64,000 bases of DNA from the NCBI GenBank assembly GCA_002841545.1, contig PGZZ01000002.1:372001-436000 (forward strand), written 5' to 3'. Of the stretch, positions 44,287 to 52,947 are shown piece by piece. How positions within the stretch are numbered: position 1 is the first letter of the stretch; every line of letters begins with the position of its first letter. The DNA is from Firmicutes bacterium HGW-Firmicutes-16. GTDB taxonomy: Bacteria > Bacillota > Clostridia > Oscillospirales > Oscillospiraceae. The position numbers and the translations under genes are program-made. The notes beneath the pieces are model-generated. The model did no database searches. It was given only the letters and a program-made list of their open reading frames with translations, and was not told where the DNA came from.

Positions 44287-45171
44287 CTAACCCTTAACGG
44301 AGCCGGAGTGCGTGATACCCTCAACTAGGGCTTCCTCACCATGCAAGAAAAGGAGCAGTGACGGTATCATATAGATCGTTGCAACCGCGAAGGCAAGTCC
44401 GACTTCTTTCGAATTTATCGTCGACAGGAATACGGATAGTGGCTGTTTTTCGGTATCTGGCAGCAGGATTATCGCCTGCTCGACCATGTTCCAGTAATCA
44501 ATGAAAACCAGAATTGCGATCGAATACAACGCGCTTCTGCATTGCGGCAGGCAGATTTTCGTGAATATCATCCACTCGCCCGCCCCGTCTAGCTTTGCGG
44601 CTTCGATTAGCGAATTTGGAATGCGCCGCATGAATTTTGTGAGGAGGAACACGCTGAACGGAGCGAAGGAACCGGGCATGATTATCGACCAGCGCGTGTT
44701 AATAATACCAAGCCAGTCGGAAACAAGATAGTTTGGAACAAGAGTCACCTGATAAGGCATCAGCATCAATATGACGTAGAAAAAGAAAAGAAAGTTTTTG
44801 ACCTTGCCTCGGTATCGGGTGAAGCTGTAGGCCGCCAGAGCCGCAACTACGACCTGTAACAGGACAATGGGAATTACAAGAAATACCGAGTTCCAAAACT
44901 TGAGAAGGTAATCCGGACTCTTGATGAGCGCCGTTGCGTACTGGCTGAAGGTCACTTTATCAGGGATGAATTTAAGATTTACTTTATCCGATATGTAGGT
45001 TTTTGTTGAACTTGTAGCGTTTTCAAAAACCGCTCCGTAGTTTGCGGAAATTTCAGACTGCGACATGAAGGAATTCGAAATTGTCAGTACGGTCGGCAGC
45101 AGAAAGGCTATGGCAAAAAATGCCGCGATCAAAGTTAGAACGCCTCTGCCAAAATAGTGCTTCTTTTTCAT
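44287..45171 (-). CDS. Carbohydrate ABC transporter permease, MalG type
   Basis: A 294-residue inner-membrane permease with about six membrane segments. The coupling-loop EAA motif reads EAAKLDGAGEWMIFTKICLP, placing it in the CUT1 (MalG) family. The external loop after the first segment is longer than usual. It overlaps the partner permease by 4 bases. No ATPase gene accompanies the pair, so a shared MsmK-like ATPase from elsewhere would be needed (known for CUT1 systems in Firmicutes). Confidence 0.92.
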   Translation of the reverse strand: MKKKHYFGRGVLTLIAAFFAIAFLLPTVLTISNSFMSQSEISANYGAVFENATSSTKTYISDKVNLKFIPDKVTFSQYATALIKSPDYLLKFWNSVFLVIPIVLLQVVVAALAAYSFTRYRGKVKNFLFFFYVILMLMPYQVTLVPNYLVSDWLGIINTRWSIIMPGSFAPFSVFLLTKFMRRIPNSLIEAAKLDGAGEWMIFTKICLPQCRSALYSIAILVFIDYWNMVEQAIILLPDTEKQPLSVFLSTINSKEVGLAFAVATIYMIPSLLLFLHGEEALVEGITHSGSVKG

Positions 45172-46067
45172 CCCTCCACATCCTTTCCGAGCTTGTCCTC
45201 AAAGACGAAGAGCAGAGCGATGATGACAACCATGACTAAGGCCATGAGCACTGCCGCCGCGGACAGCTTCTGATAGTCGAGAGCCTTGAATGTGTTGTTC
45301 ATGAAGTGTTGCAGCATATATAAGCTTTCGACGGGGTATTCTCCTGTGAGCAGATAAACCTCGCGAAAGACCTTAAACGAATTTATGAGCGAAAGTATTG
45401 TGACGAAAAGGATAGTTGGCGAAAGGTAACGCACTATAATGTTCTTGAACTTAAACAACGGTGACGCCCCATCCATATCCGCGACTTCAATAAGCTCTTT
45501 TGGTATGTTGTTGAGAGCAGCCATAAACAGAATCATATTGTAGCCTAGATTTTTCCACAGAAAAAGCGTAACTACGACAACCTGTGCGTACTGGGACTTG
45601 AGCCAGTCTATTTTTTCCATTCCGAACAGTGAAAGAAAGTCATTAAGTGTACCGTTGTTTGAAAAAAGGACCTGCCAAATAAGAACAACAGACGCGACAG
45701 GCACCATCATCGGGCTGAGGAAAAAGGTGCGAAACTGACTTTTCAGCGGGATACGGCTTTCAAGCATCTGCGCGAGTAAAAACGACAGAACAACGGCAAG
45801 TGGCACCGCAATCAAGGAAAAGACCGCCGTGTTCTTTGCCGCTGTCGTAAAAGCAGAGTTCTTAAACAGCGCAATGAAATTATTTAGAAAAACAAATTCG
45901 TGCCGGATTGGGTTATTAATTAGAGAGTAATAGACTATGACAAAAAACGGAACGATGAAAAAGACGCTAACGCCCATTATGCTGGGTGAAATAAACGCAA
46001 GATCACGTAAATTGTCCTTTTTGCGTTCATCAAGCCTCTGCCACTTCTGCCGCCACTTCTTTCTCAT
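45168..46067 (-). CDS. Carbohydrate ABC transporter permease, MalF type
   Basis: A 299-residue permease with about six membrane segments. It begins with a basic cytoplasmic stretch, and its coupling loop is EVADMDGASPLFKFKNIIVR, the MalF/UgpA pattern. Start ATG 46067 with AGAGG eight bases upstream; GTG 46070 directly before it is less well spaced. It lies 57 bases after the solute-binding lipoprotein gene, with a GC-rich hairpin in that gap. Partner of the MalG-type permease. Confidence 0.92.
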   Translation of the reverse strand: MRKKWRQKWQRLDERKKDNLRDLAFISPSIMGVSVFFIVPFFVIVYYSLINNPIRHEFVFLNNFIALFKNSAFTTAAKNTAVFSLIAVPLAVVLSFLLAQMLESRIPLKSQFRTFFLSPMMVPVASVVLIWQVLFSNNGTLNDFLSLFGMEKIDWLKSQYAQVVVVTLFLWKNLGYNMILFMAALNNIPKELIEVADMDGASPLFKFKNIIVRYLSPTILFVTILSLINSFKVFREVYLLTGEYPVESLYMLQHFMNNTFKALDYQKLSAAAVLMALVMVVIIALLFVFEDKLGKDVEG

Positions 46068-46088
46068 CACGTCTTCCTCTTTTTCAGC

Positions 46089-46110
46089 CGGGCGGGGAAA
46101 TCCCCGCCCG
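46089..46110 (-). other. GC-rich hairpin between lipoprotein and permease genes
   Basis: CGGGCGGGGA/TCCCCGCCCG, nearly a perfect palindrome (9-10 bp stem, 2-4 base loop). In the direction of this operon GCTGAAAAAG follows rather than a T run, so it should not terminate fully. A stabilising structure that keeps the binding-protein message more abundant than the permeases is likely. Confidence 0.6.
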
Positions 46111-46124
46111 TTTTGCCGTAAATA

Positions 46125-48668
46125 TTATCTCTGTTCGTTTATATAGATAGTCATGCGACTTTGAATAATATCCGCAACCTGATCAGCTGTCTTTTCGCCC
46201 GAGAAGAAAAATGCTGATTCTTCGGTTATGATGCTAGTGAGGCTCTCATCGTAAACTGCTGTATGGTCAACGGAATCAATGAGTGCCTTAATCTGATCTG
46301 CTTCCGCCTGGGTAATCGCGTAGAAATCGACCACAAGTCCATCGCCCATGCTCATGCCACCGTTAGAAACGGGAACCTTATTTCCGTTTTCATCTGTGGT
46401 ATATTCCTGCTTCATGGCCTCGGCAAGCATTTTGTCAAAGGCCTTCTGGCTGATCGGATATCCCCAGTTGAGATTTTCCTGATATTCTTCGGAGAGAAGT
46501 GTGCGCACGAACTTCCACGCAGCATCTTTGCTCTGACAAGAAGTCGTCATTGCAAGACCGCCGCTTATCATGGCTACGCTCCCGCCCTTGCTGTCTGATG
46601 GGAAGCCCTTAAAGGTGATTTCTCCGCCGAACATTGCTTTGTAGTATTGATACGTCTGAAAGTCGCCTGTATTGAATATATCGAAGAGTTGACGCCCGTC
46701 CTGCACCAGCGTGGAGGGATCTACCCAATTTCGTCCATCCTGGTCATCATATTTTTCAGGAAAACTCTTTGCAAAGGTGAGCATCTTTTTGAAGTCGTCG
46801 GAATTAAAGCTGCATTCGCCTGTCTGCCAGTTCATGTATTTTTCCATATTAAGCATGCAAAGGTACTGAAGTATAGTGTCCCTTGTCATATACTGGCCGA
46901 AGGGGCAGTCAGCTTCTGGATGCGCGTTAATTATATCCTGCATCTCATCCATTGTCCAGCCCATCTCTGTTCCGACAAGTGAGGACGCGCCGATTATTGA
47001 CATTACATTGTAGCCTGATATGAGCGTATAAAGCTTGCTGTCGATCTCAATCGCTTTGATTATTCCCGGCGTAAGATCGTCACGGCTCAGTTCGGAATCA
47101 CTTTCTATGTACGGATATAAATCCTCAAGCAAGCCCTTGGCAGCGTACTGCTTATACGGTAGATTCGATATATCAATAATATCGGGGATGTTGCCTGAAA
47201 TAATTTCTGTGTTGAGCTTCGTTATTCCGGCGTTATAGTCATCATCGGTATTGAATTCGGAATAATCAGTGATTTCAATTCTGAAATCGGTATTGGTTTT
47301 GTTAAACTTTAATAGTTGCTTTTTAAGATTGTAGTCCAACCACATCGTCGCCAAAGTCAGCGTTGTCTTTGATTTCACTTCGCTTCTCGGCGTTTTGGTC
47401 AGCGTTATTATTTCAAAGGCGTTGTTGCCGCTGTCGCTATAGTCCTGAGATATAGCAAAGACATTTCCATCTTCCTGAACCGTGCTGAAGCGGATATTAT
47501 TGCTGTCAATGTCACAGTTGAGCCAGGTGAGTATCTTTTCATGTGTGGAAGTCGCGAGATCGTAACCGAAGAGCGAAGAGCCGTCCAAATAGCAGAAGTC
47601 ATATTTGTCTCCGCCGTCGCTTGTGTTATAGACGTTGTTTGGAACAGTATAGTCCTTGCCCCAGGTCTTGGTACTCACATCTATCATTTTCAGAGTCATG
47701 CTATAGGATCCGTCCGAACCAGCATCCTTTGCGTTTGTCGTGACACCGACAGTACCGTCCTTAATAAGCATCAGGCTGGAAAGCCAGCCGTCCACGGTAA
47801 TCTTGAACAAAAAGCTCGCATCAGGTCCGAGGACATATACAGTGCTGCTTCCATCCGAAATATAGACATTGCCTGCCTTGTCGGCCACCATACCGTTTAT
47901 GTAGAAGCTGCCCCGATATTTCTCTTCCGTATCTTCCGGTGTCTCAACGTACTGACTCAGATCAACGCTCCCAAGCTCCGCTCCGGTATTGGACAGCTTG
48001 CGGATGAAGCTCTGTCTATCCTCACCGGCGTAATACTGCCACTTATCACCTGTTTTCTCATCGAAGCCTTCGGGCAGATTGTAAATCGTTTTTGAAACGC
48101 TCTCGGAAACCCAAAGGTTCCCCTGTTCATCGACTATCAGCCTGTCGAAGCTTGCATACGAATCCTCGTTGTTTCCGCTTGAAACCGCTTTCGGGGTGTA
48201 GTCTGCCAACTTCTGGAAGCCTGTTCCGTCCTTTTTCATCGAGTACAGGAAGTTCTTGTATGTAATGTCGGATGCAGTGGTCTCTTCCGGAACGGGCTGG
48301 TTTACAGCTTCGGCAGTGGTTGTAATAGTTCCCGCCGCGGCAGCCTTAATCGTTGTTGAAGATGTCGCTCCTTCGTACTTAGAGTATCCACCGTACATCG
48401 CATCGACCTCTTCCTGCGTCGCGGGAGTGCCGTCCGCATGGACAGGCATATTCGCGCTGAAGTAGATCGTATCGCCATAAAGATACGGATTAGATATATC
48501 CGTAATTTCTTTGGGTATGCTCGTATATTGCGGGACATATACATACTCGGAAAGCGCCGCTTCGCCTCCTTTTTTTGAACCGCCGCAGGCAGTCAGAAGT
48601 CCCGCCAGCATTACAAATGCCAGTAGTGCTGATGCGGCTCTCTTGTAACCATAAAAATTCTTTTTCAT
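46125..48668 (-). CDS. Solute-binding lipoprotein with an N-terminal propeller-like domain
   Basis: An 847-residue exported lipoprotein: signal peptide with lipobox LLTAC and lipid-bearing Cys28. From about 45 to 425 comes a repeat-rich beta region (LYSMKKDGTGFQKL, LIVDEQGNLWVSES, GMVADKAGNVYISDGSS, VQEDGNVFAISQDY) that reads like a beta-propeller. From about 435 an extracellular solute-binding domain follows (TLTLATMWLDYNLKKQLLKF, NTEIISGNIPDIIDISNLPY, GGLAMTTSCQSKDAAWKFVR). Ordinary sugar-binding proteins are about 430 residues, so this is a fusion twice that size. First gene of the operon, AAGGAG before the ATG. The ligand cannot be inferred. Confidence 0.87.
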   Translation of the reverse strand: MKKNFYGYKRAASALLAFVMLAGLLTACGGSKKGGEAALSEYVYVPQYTSIPKEITDISNPYLYGDTIYFSANMPVHADGTPATQEEVDAMYGGYSKYEGATSSTTIKAAAAGTITTTAEAVNQPVPEETTASDITYKNFLYSMKKDGTGFQKLADYTPKAVSSGNNEDSYASFDRLIVDEQGNLWVSESVSKTIYNLPEGFDEKTGDKWQYYAGEDRQSFIRKLSNTGAELGSVDLSQYVETPEDTEEKYRGSFYINGMVADKAGNVYISDGSSTVYVLGPDASFLFKITVDGWLSSLMLIKDGTVGVTTNAKDAGSDGSYSMTLKMIDVSTKTWGKDYTVPNNVYNTSDGGDKYDFCYLDGSSLFGYDLATSTHEKILTWLNCDIDSNNIRFSTVQEDGNVFAISQDYSDSGNNAFEIITLTKTPRSEVKSKTTLTLATMWLDYNLKKQLLKFNKTNTDFRIEITDYSEFNTDDDYNAGITKLNTEIISGNIPDIIDISNLPYKQYAAKGLLEDLYPYIESDSELSRDDLTPGIIKAIEIDSKLYTLISGYNVMSIIGASSLVGTEMGWTMDEMQDIINAHPEADCPFGQYMTRDTILQYLCMLNMEKYMNWQTGECSFNSDDFKKMLTFAKSFPEKYDDQDGRNWVDPSTLVQDGRQLFDIFNTGDFQTYQYYKAMFGGEITFKGFPSDSKGGSVAMISGGLAMTTSCQSKDAAWKFVRTLLSEEYQENLNWGYPISQKAFDKMLAEAMKQEYTTDENGNKVPVSNGGMSMGDGLVVDFYAITQAEADQIKALIDSVDHTAVYDESLTSIITEESAFFFSGEKTADQVADIIQSRMTIYINEQR

Positions 48669-48687
48669 TCAATTTCTCCTTATATTC

Positions 48688-48704
48688 ATACACGCTAAGT
48701 GTAT
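48688..48704. promoter_or_regulatory. Short inverted repeat downstream of the lipoprotein promoter
   Basis: ATACAC-GCTAA-GTGTAT, perfect 6-bp arms with a 5-base centre, between the -10 and the ribosome site. Placement suits a repressor site; no regulator gene is adjacent. Confidence 0.3.
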
Positions 48705-48725
48705 TGTTCGTAATAGTACACTTGC

Positions 48726-48754
48726 AATATAGCACTCACAGCAAATATTGTCAA
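48726..48754 (-). promoter_or_regulatory. Promoter of the lipoprotein/transporter operon
   Basis: Reverse strand: TTGACA (48754-48749), 17-base spacer, TATATT (48731-48726). Near consensus, about 55 bases before the start codon. Confidence 0.8.
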
Positions 48755-49319
48755 TCCGTTAAGTTAATAATGTTCTTATGACAACTTTTTTCATCCCGAT
48801 TGTGTAAGACGCATAAACCGCAGATATGTTCCATTATTTTGGAAAATTTTTTTCTATTATTTTGCAGATATTCTGATTGGGAACGCGGTATGTTGTTAAA
48901 TTTCTAGAACATCAGTTTACATAACTATATTTGCAGCTTAATGCATCCATCCTTTTGCGGGTACGTCTTTTCCATGGTTTTTCTTAATTATAATTGAGTT
49001 GGATTTGTGCAGGATATTCCTGTATTTCCATAAATATCCTATGTTAATTATGGTAAATAGGTAAACTTTTCATTAACATTGGGATTCAAAGACCTTATTC
49101 TGTGAAATCCGTGAATATTTGCTGATTAATATATTATTTTTGTAGATATTCGCTAATATTTAAGCTAATATTAAGCTTGACATAATAAGTTGAAACTGTT
49201 ACAACTAGCTTGTTGTGACATTATCCTTTTTATCGAAGCAGACAAAAATGCTATATAATCCGCCTTTTACAATCGATGTAGAACTTAAACTATAGCAGCT
49301 ATACTTAACAGGAGGAATA
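48755..49319. other. AT-rich divergent intergenic region
   Basis: About 565 bases with no supported gene. Noted inside: GGATATT/AATATCC arms near 49012-49048, a repeat of GCTAATATT at 49151-49170, and a forward promoter with an imperfect operator-like repeat at 49177-49219. The far left part holds nothing I can name. Confidence 0.5.
49177..49219 (+). promoter_or_regulatory. Promoter with overlapping inverted repeat upstream of the phospholipase-like gene
   Basis: TTGACA (49177-49182), 17-base spacer, TACAAC (49200-49205). GTTACAAC (49198-49205) and GTTGTGAC (49212-49219) match as inverted arms at 7 of 8 positions around a 6-base centre, covering the -10. A second -10-like TATAAT lies near 49254 without a clear -35. 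Confidence 0.5.
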
Positions 49320-50039
49320 ATGAAAGCTACCTCACACTTCGCAGTGGCACATCTTCTATATGCCTCGCTTCAAAAACGCGGTATTTTCCTAAATCGTACT
49401 GCCTTTGTTTACGGCAATATAATGCCCGATCAGACTCCCGCGATGTGGTTTGCTCCCCACTTCGGGAAGGTCTGTGCCCGCAAATCTTCGGAGATTCTGA
49501 CAGAGCTTTCGAGTAGTCCGGTCATCAATTCCGGTAGAGTCGGCGCGGAGTATTCAAAACAGCTCGGCGTAATGTGTCATTATCTCTGCGATTACTTTTG
49601 CTTTGCCCACAATGAAGATTTTCAGGGCGGAGTGAAGCAGCATATGGCCTACGAGATCGAGCTGGATACCTATCTCCGCAAAAACTGTCTGGAAATCCTT
49701 GACATGGACGGAGTCTCGCCCATTCAGAGCTTTTCCGGCACTGAAGAACTTATTGCGTATAACGAGACCTCGAAATGCGAATATCTTGATATCGGGTACT
49801 CTCTCGAGCGCGACCTTAGCTATGCGTTCGACGCCTGCATTCTATCAATCGTGAACGTAGTTGCAATATCGAAGAGGGTTCCGGCCGCTGCGATGAGCAT
49901 TGAACTCGATGATTTCGTGACCGCTCTCAAGGGCTACGCAACGGGCGATAATTTAATTTTCAGGATATTTTTCTTTAAATACAGAAACAGCGACCTCTTT
50001 TTTCTGCCTGATTTGATGCCCCCCATCGGCGCATATTGA
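49320..50039 (+). CDS. Zinc-dependent phospholipase C-like protein
   Basis: A 239-residue all-helical protein of the zinc-dependent PLC fold. Metal-ligand candidates occur in the expected order: THFAVAHLLY at the N-terminus, YGNIMPDQTPAMW, GVMCHYLCDYFCFAHNEDF, and HMAYEIELDTYL. No signal peptide is seen, unlike secreted clostridial alpha-toxins, and there is no C-terminal C2-like domain, so this is the short cytoplasmic-type relative common in gut Clostridia, not a toxin. Substrate unknown. AGGAGG lies six bases before the ATG. It stands alone and ends at a strong terminator. Confidence 0.82.
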   Translation: MKATSHFAVAHLLYASLQKRGIFLNRTAFVYGNIMPDQTPAMWFAPHFGKVCARKSSEILTELSSSPVINSGRVGAEYSKQLGVMCHYLCDYFCFAHNEDFQGGVKQHMAYEIELDTYLRKNCLEILDMDGVSPIQSFSGTEELIAYNETSKCEYLDIGYSLERDLSYAFDACILSIVNVVAISKRVPAAAMSIELDDFVTALKGYATGDNLIFRIFFFKYRNSDLFFLPDLMPPIGAY

Positions 50040-50090
50040 GCGGCACTATGTAATAATAAAATCAGCTGTTTCCCTTTGCGCTATATCAAA

Positions 50091-50138
50091 ACAGAGCCTA
50101 AGTGTCTGCTTTCACAGTCACTTAGGCTCTGTTTTTTT
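50091..50138. terminator. Bidirectional terminator
   Basis: ACAGAGCCTAAGTG (50091-50104) pairs perfectly with CACTTAGGCTCTGT (50119-50132), followed by six T forward; the reverse side has TTTTGAT. It serves the phospholipase-like gene and the convergent DUF218 gene. Confidence 0.9.
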
Positions 50139-50174
50139 CCGGACTGTATTGCTACAGCCCCTTTACTGCTATTA

Positions 50175-50963
50175 TTATGCATGTCCTAAATACTGCTCAA
50201 GAATCCACATATAGGCAACTCCAAAGGCTTCCCGCATGGTATAGCTCACCATCATCGCTTTGTTTCCCGTACTAGCGGCGACTCCGACGACGTCCGCACC
50301 CAGCTCTCGGGCATAGAACTTAGCGCGGTAAAGGTGGTATTCCTGAGAAAGCACTGCAATCCTATCCGTCGGGTTGTTGCTAAACATGTGGATAATTTCA
50401 AGTGAGTTCCTCAGGTTCTCATAGGTCGAGGTGGACTTATCCTCCATGATTATCCGCTCCTCGGGAATCCCATTATCGGTCAGCCAGCGGCGCATACACT
50501 CGGCCTCGGAGATATCCTCCCCCGATCCTTGCCCGCCAGAAACGATTACCCTCGTCTCGGGGTAGGCTTCGAGGTAGTCCTTAGCCGCCTCCAGCCTGTA
50601 CGTCAGTGAGAGTGATGGCTCTGAACCGTTGACGCCTGCTCCAAGAACAATGAGATACGGTGCTTCGGGGTTTTTATCCGTATGTGCAGAGCTTATGACG
50701 ATTACTTCTATGGCCGCAAAGAGAAGAAGCCCAAAACACACCAGTGTTGTCAAAACTACCTTTAGTGCCTTCGCACCCTTGGCGTGCTTCTTAGCGATAT
50801 ACGAAATCAGCTTGTATAGCGCAACAAGTACTGTTATCGCCGCAAGCGCATGCGCGATGGTTTTGTAGCCGACGGCGTAATAGGAGAGAATCAGAAATAC
50901 CGCAAACAGCGCTACTTCAACTGCCCAGAACACCCTGTCCTTATGTTTTTTGTTTTCTATCAT
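50175..50963 (-). CDS. YdcF/SanA-like (DUF218) membrane protein
   Basis: A 262-residue protein with about three N-terminal membrane segments (within 1-85) and a DUF218 domain: YLIVLGAGVNGSEPSLSLTY, VIVSGGQGSGEDISEAECM, EDKSTSTYENLRNSL and LSQEYHLYRAKFYA. Relatives (ElyC, SanA) affect envelope and peptidoglycan integrity, with an undefined reaction. It starts 13 bases after the ABC-F stop, so the two share a transcript. Confidence 0.85.
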   Translation of the reverse strand: MIENKKHKDRVFWAVEVALFAVFLILSYYAVGYKTIAHALAAITVLVALYKLISYIAKKHAKGAKALKVVLTTLVCFGLLLFAAIEVIVISSAHTDKNPEAPYLIVLGAGVNGSEPSLSLTYRLEAAKDYLEAYPETRVIVSGGQGSGEDISEAECMRRWLTDNGIPEERIIMEDKSTSTYENLRNSLEIIHMFSNNPTDRIAVLSQEYHLYRAKFYARELGADVVGVAASTGNKAMMVSYTMREAFGVAYMWILEQYLGHA

Positions 50964-50976
50964 GTCACCGAACCTT

Positions 50977-52872
50977 TCAGTCTGAGCAGCTTTGCTCGGA
51001 TTGCGCCTCCCACTTCGCTAAGAGCGTGTCCAGTTCTTTTTGGGTTTCAGCTTTCTGAACATCGAGCTCCATGAGCTTCTGGAAATCCGAGGAGTTTTCC
51101 TCACAAAGCAGCTCGATTTCCTTAAGCCTCTCTTCAAGCCTCGCGATGTCTCGCTCCGTTTTCTGGAGCTGTTTCTCGTTATAGGCCGAAGGATTCTTCC
51201 TGAATGACCTGCTGCTGTCCTCTTTGACGTTTTCTTTCGACTTAAAGTTCTGATTTAGTTCGTTTTGCTTTTTCAGGTATTCACGGTATTCGTCAAAACC
51301 GCCGCGAAAATCGGTGATTGTTCCATTTTCGAGCGCCCATATGCGAGTTGCGAAACGCTCAATAAAATACCTGTCGTGCGAGACAAACAGGAGCGCCTCG
51401 TTGTAATCGTCCACCGCTTCCTCAATCCACTCACGGCTCTGAATATCCAGATGGTTCGTCGGTTCATCGAGGATCAAGAAGTTCACCTCTCCTCGCATCA
51501 GCATGCAAAGCCGCAATCGGCTCTGTTCCCCACCCGAGAGAGCCGAAACTGGCTTATAGACATCCTCGCCGGAAAAGCGGAAGCTGGCAAGCCTGTCTCG
51601 AGCTCCTTGCGGTGTGCATTTTTCGGAATAAAGCATCGTATCAAGTAAGCTTCTGTTCGGAAAGTCAAATTTAATAATCTGCGGCAGATATGCGGTTTTA
51701 ACCGACGGACCACGGCGCAACATTCCGCTGTCCGGTACGTCCTCACCGATTATAAGTTTAATCAGAGTCGATTTTCCCGTTCCATTGTCGCCAATGAGAG
51801 CGATACGCTCGCAGCCCTCGATGATAAGCTCAAGATTCGAAAATAGCGTCCTTTTCCCAAAGGACTTGCTGACTCCGTCGATTACAAGTACCTCGTCACC
51901 CGAGAATTCACGCTCAGCGAATTTAATCTTCATAGCCCTATCCAACTTGGGTCTGTCGGTTTGACGCAGCTTTTCCATGCGCTTTTCCATTGAGAAAGCA
52001 CGCTTATGCAGCTTATCATTACCCATAAATGCCCAAAGGTGCAGTTTATCCGCCGCCTCCTGAAGCTGGGCTATCTTCGCCTGTTCCTTCTCATATTTCT
52101 TAAGCTGTTCCTCATAGCGCCGTTGCTTTTCATCTACATAAAAACTGTAGTTGCCGCTGTAGAACTCAGCTTTGCCGCCCAAAATCTCGACTGTGCGAGT
52201 CACGACCCTGTCGAGAAAAAAGCGGTCATGCGAAATCGCGAGTACAGTCCCGCGAAATTTGAGAAGGTATTCCTCCAGCCACTCCGTAGCCTTTAAATCG
52301 AGGTGGTTCGTAGGCTCGTCCAGAAGCAGAATATCCGTGTCCTCAAGTATGAGTCGCGCAAGATTGACTCGCGTTTTTTCTCCGCCCGAAAGCTCCGAAA
52401 AAAGCTGCTTTCGCATTGTCTCCGATATTTCAAGACCATTTGCAACTCTGTTGCGTTCCGAATCCGCACTGTAGCCGCCTAATCGCTCGTAATCAGCCGC
52501 AGCTTTGTCATATTCGCGCAGGATAGCGTCTGAGGTTTCATTCGTCATCCGCGACGCTAGCTCGTTCATTTTTGCCTCGAGCTCGAATATCCTCTCGTGT
52601 GCCGATTTGAGCACATTTTCAACTTTGTAGCCTTCGGGATAGACTGGTATTTGGGATATGAGACCCATGCGCCTATCGGAAGGGATGACGACTCTTCCCT
52701 CATCCGGACGTACCTCGCCCGTTATTATGCGGAAAAGCGTTGTTTTCCCTGCGCCGTTTTTGCCAAGTATACCGACGCGCTCACCGCAATTTATCTCAAA
52801 GCTCAGACCATTTAATATGTTTTTGTCCTGTTCAAAGGCTTTAACCAAGCCTTGTATAGATATTTCTGACAT
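50977..52872 (-). CDS. ABC-F family ATPase
   Basis: A soluble 631-residue protein with two ABC domains and no membrane segments. Domain 1: GKNGAGKTTL, LSGGEKTRVNLA, ILLLDEPTNHLD. Domain 2: GDNGTGKSTLI, LSGGEQSRLRL, FLILDEPTNHLD. The linker between them (EQLKKYEKEQAKIAQLQEAA onward) is the helical P-site tRNA interaction motif, and the C-terminus is a coiled coil. ABC-F proteins act on the ribosome, in translation factor or antibiotic-protection roles. The length and C-terminal coil resemble Uup/YfmR types rather than dedicated resistance factors, but this cannot be decided here. AGGAG precedes the ATG. Confidence 0.93.
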   Translation of the reverse strand: MSEISIQGLVKAFEQDKNILNGLSFEINCGERVGILGKNGAGKTTLFRIITGEVRPDEGRVVIPSDRRMGLISQIPVYPEGYKVENVLKSAHERIFELEAKMNELASRMTNETSDAILREYDKAAADYERLGGYSADSERNRVANGLEISETMRKQLFSELSGGEKTRVNLARLILEDTDILLLDEPTNHLDLKATEWLEEYLLKFRGTVLAISHDRFFLDRVVTRTVEILGGKAEFYSGNYSFYVDEKQRRYEEQLKKYEKEQAKIAQLQEAADKLHLWAFMGNDKLHKRAFSMEKRMEKLRQTDRPKLDRAMKIKFAEREFSGDEVLVIDGVSKSFGKRTLFSNLELIIEGCERIALIGDNGTGKSTLIKLIIGEDVPDSGMLRRGPSVKTAYLPQIIKFDFPNRSLLDTMLYSEKCTPQGARDRLASFRFSGEDVYKPVSALSGGEQSRLRLCMLMRGEVNFLILDEPTNHLDIQSREWIEEAVDDYNEALLFVSHDRYFIERFATRIWALENGTITDFRGGFDEYREYLKKQNELNQNFKSKENVKEDSSRSFRKNPSAYNEKQLQKTERDIARLEERLKEIELLCEENSSDFQKLMELDVQKAETQKELDTLLAKWEAQSEQSCSD

Positions 52873-52888
52873 TGATTTCTCCTAAAAA

Positions 52889-52926
52889 TGAAAAGCCGAG
52901 CGAGCCGAATCGGCCTCACCCGGCTT
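52889..52926 (-). terminator. Terminator between the PBP and ABC-F genes
   Basis: Reverse strand: AAGCCGGGTGAGGCCG pairs with CGGCTCGCTCGGCTT (one bulge, wobble pairs), followed by TTCATTTTT. It ends the FHA-SEDS/PBP unit. Confidence 0.7.
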
Positions 52927-52947
52927 AATGGCATGTGAGGCTTATTA

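Noticed and set aside
49320-50039. Alpha-toxin-like secreted phospholipase C
   Set aside because: No signal peptide and no C-terminal membrane-binding domain; it fits the short non-toxin relatives.
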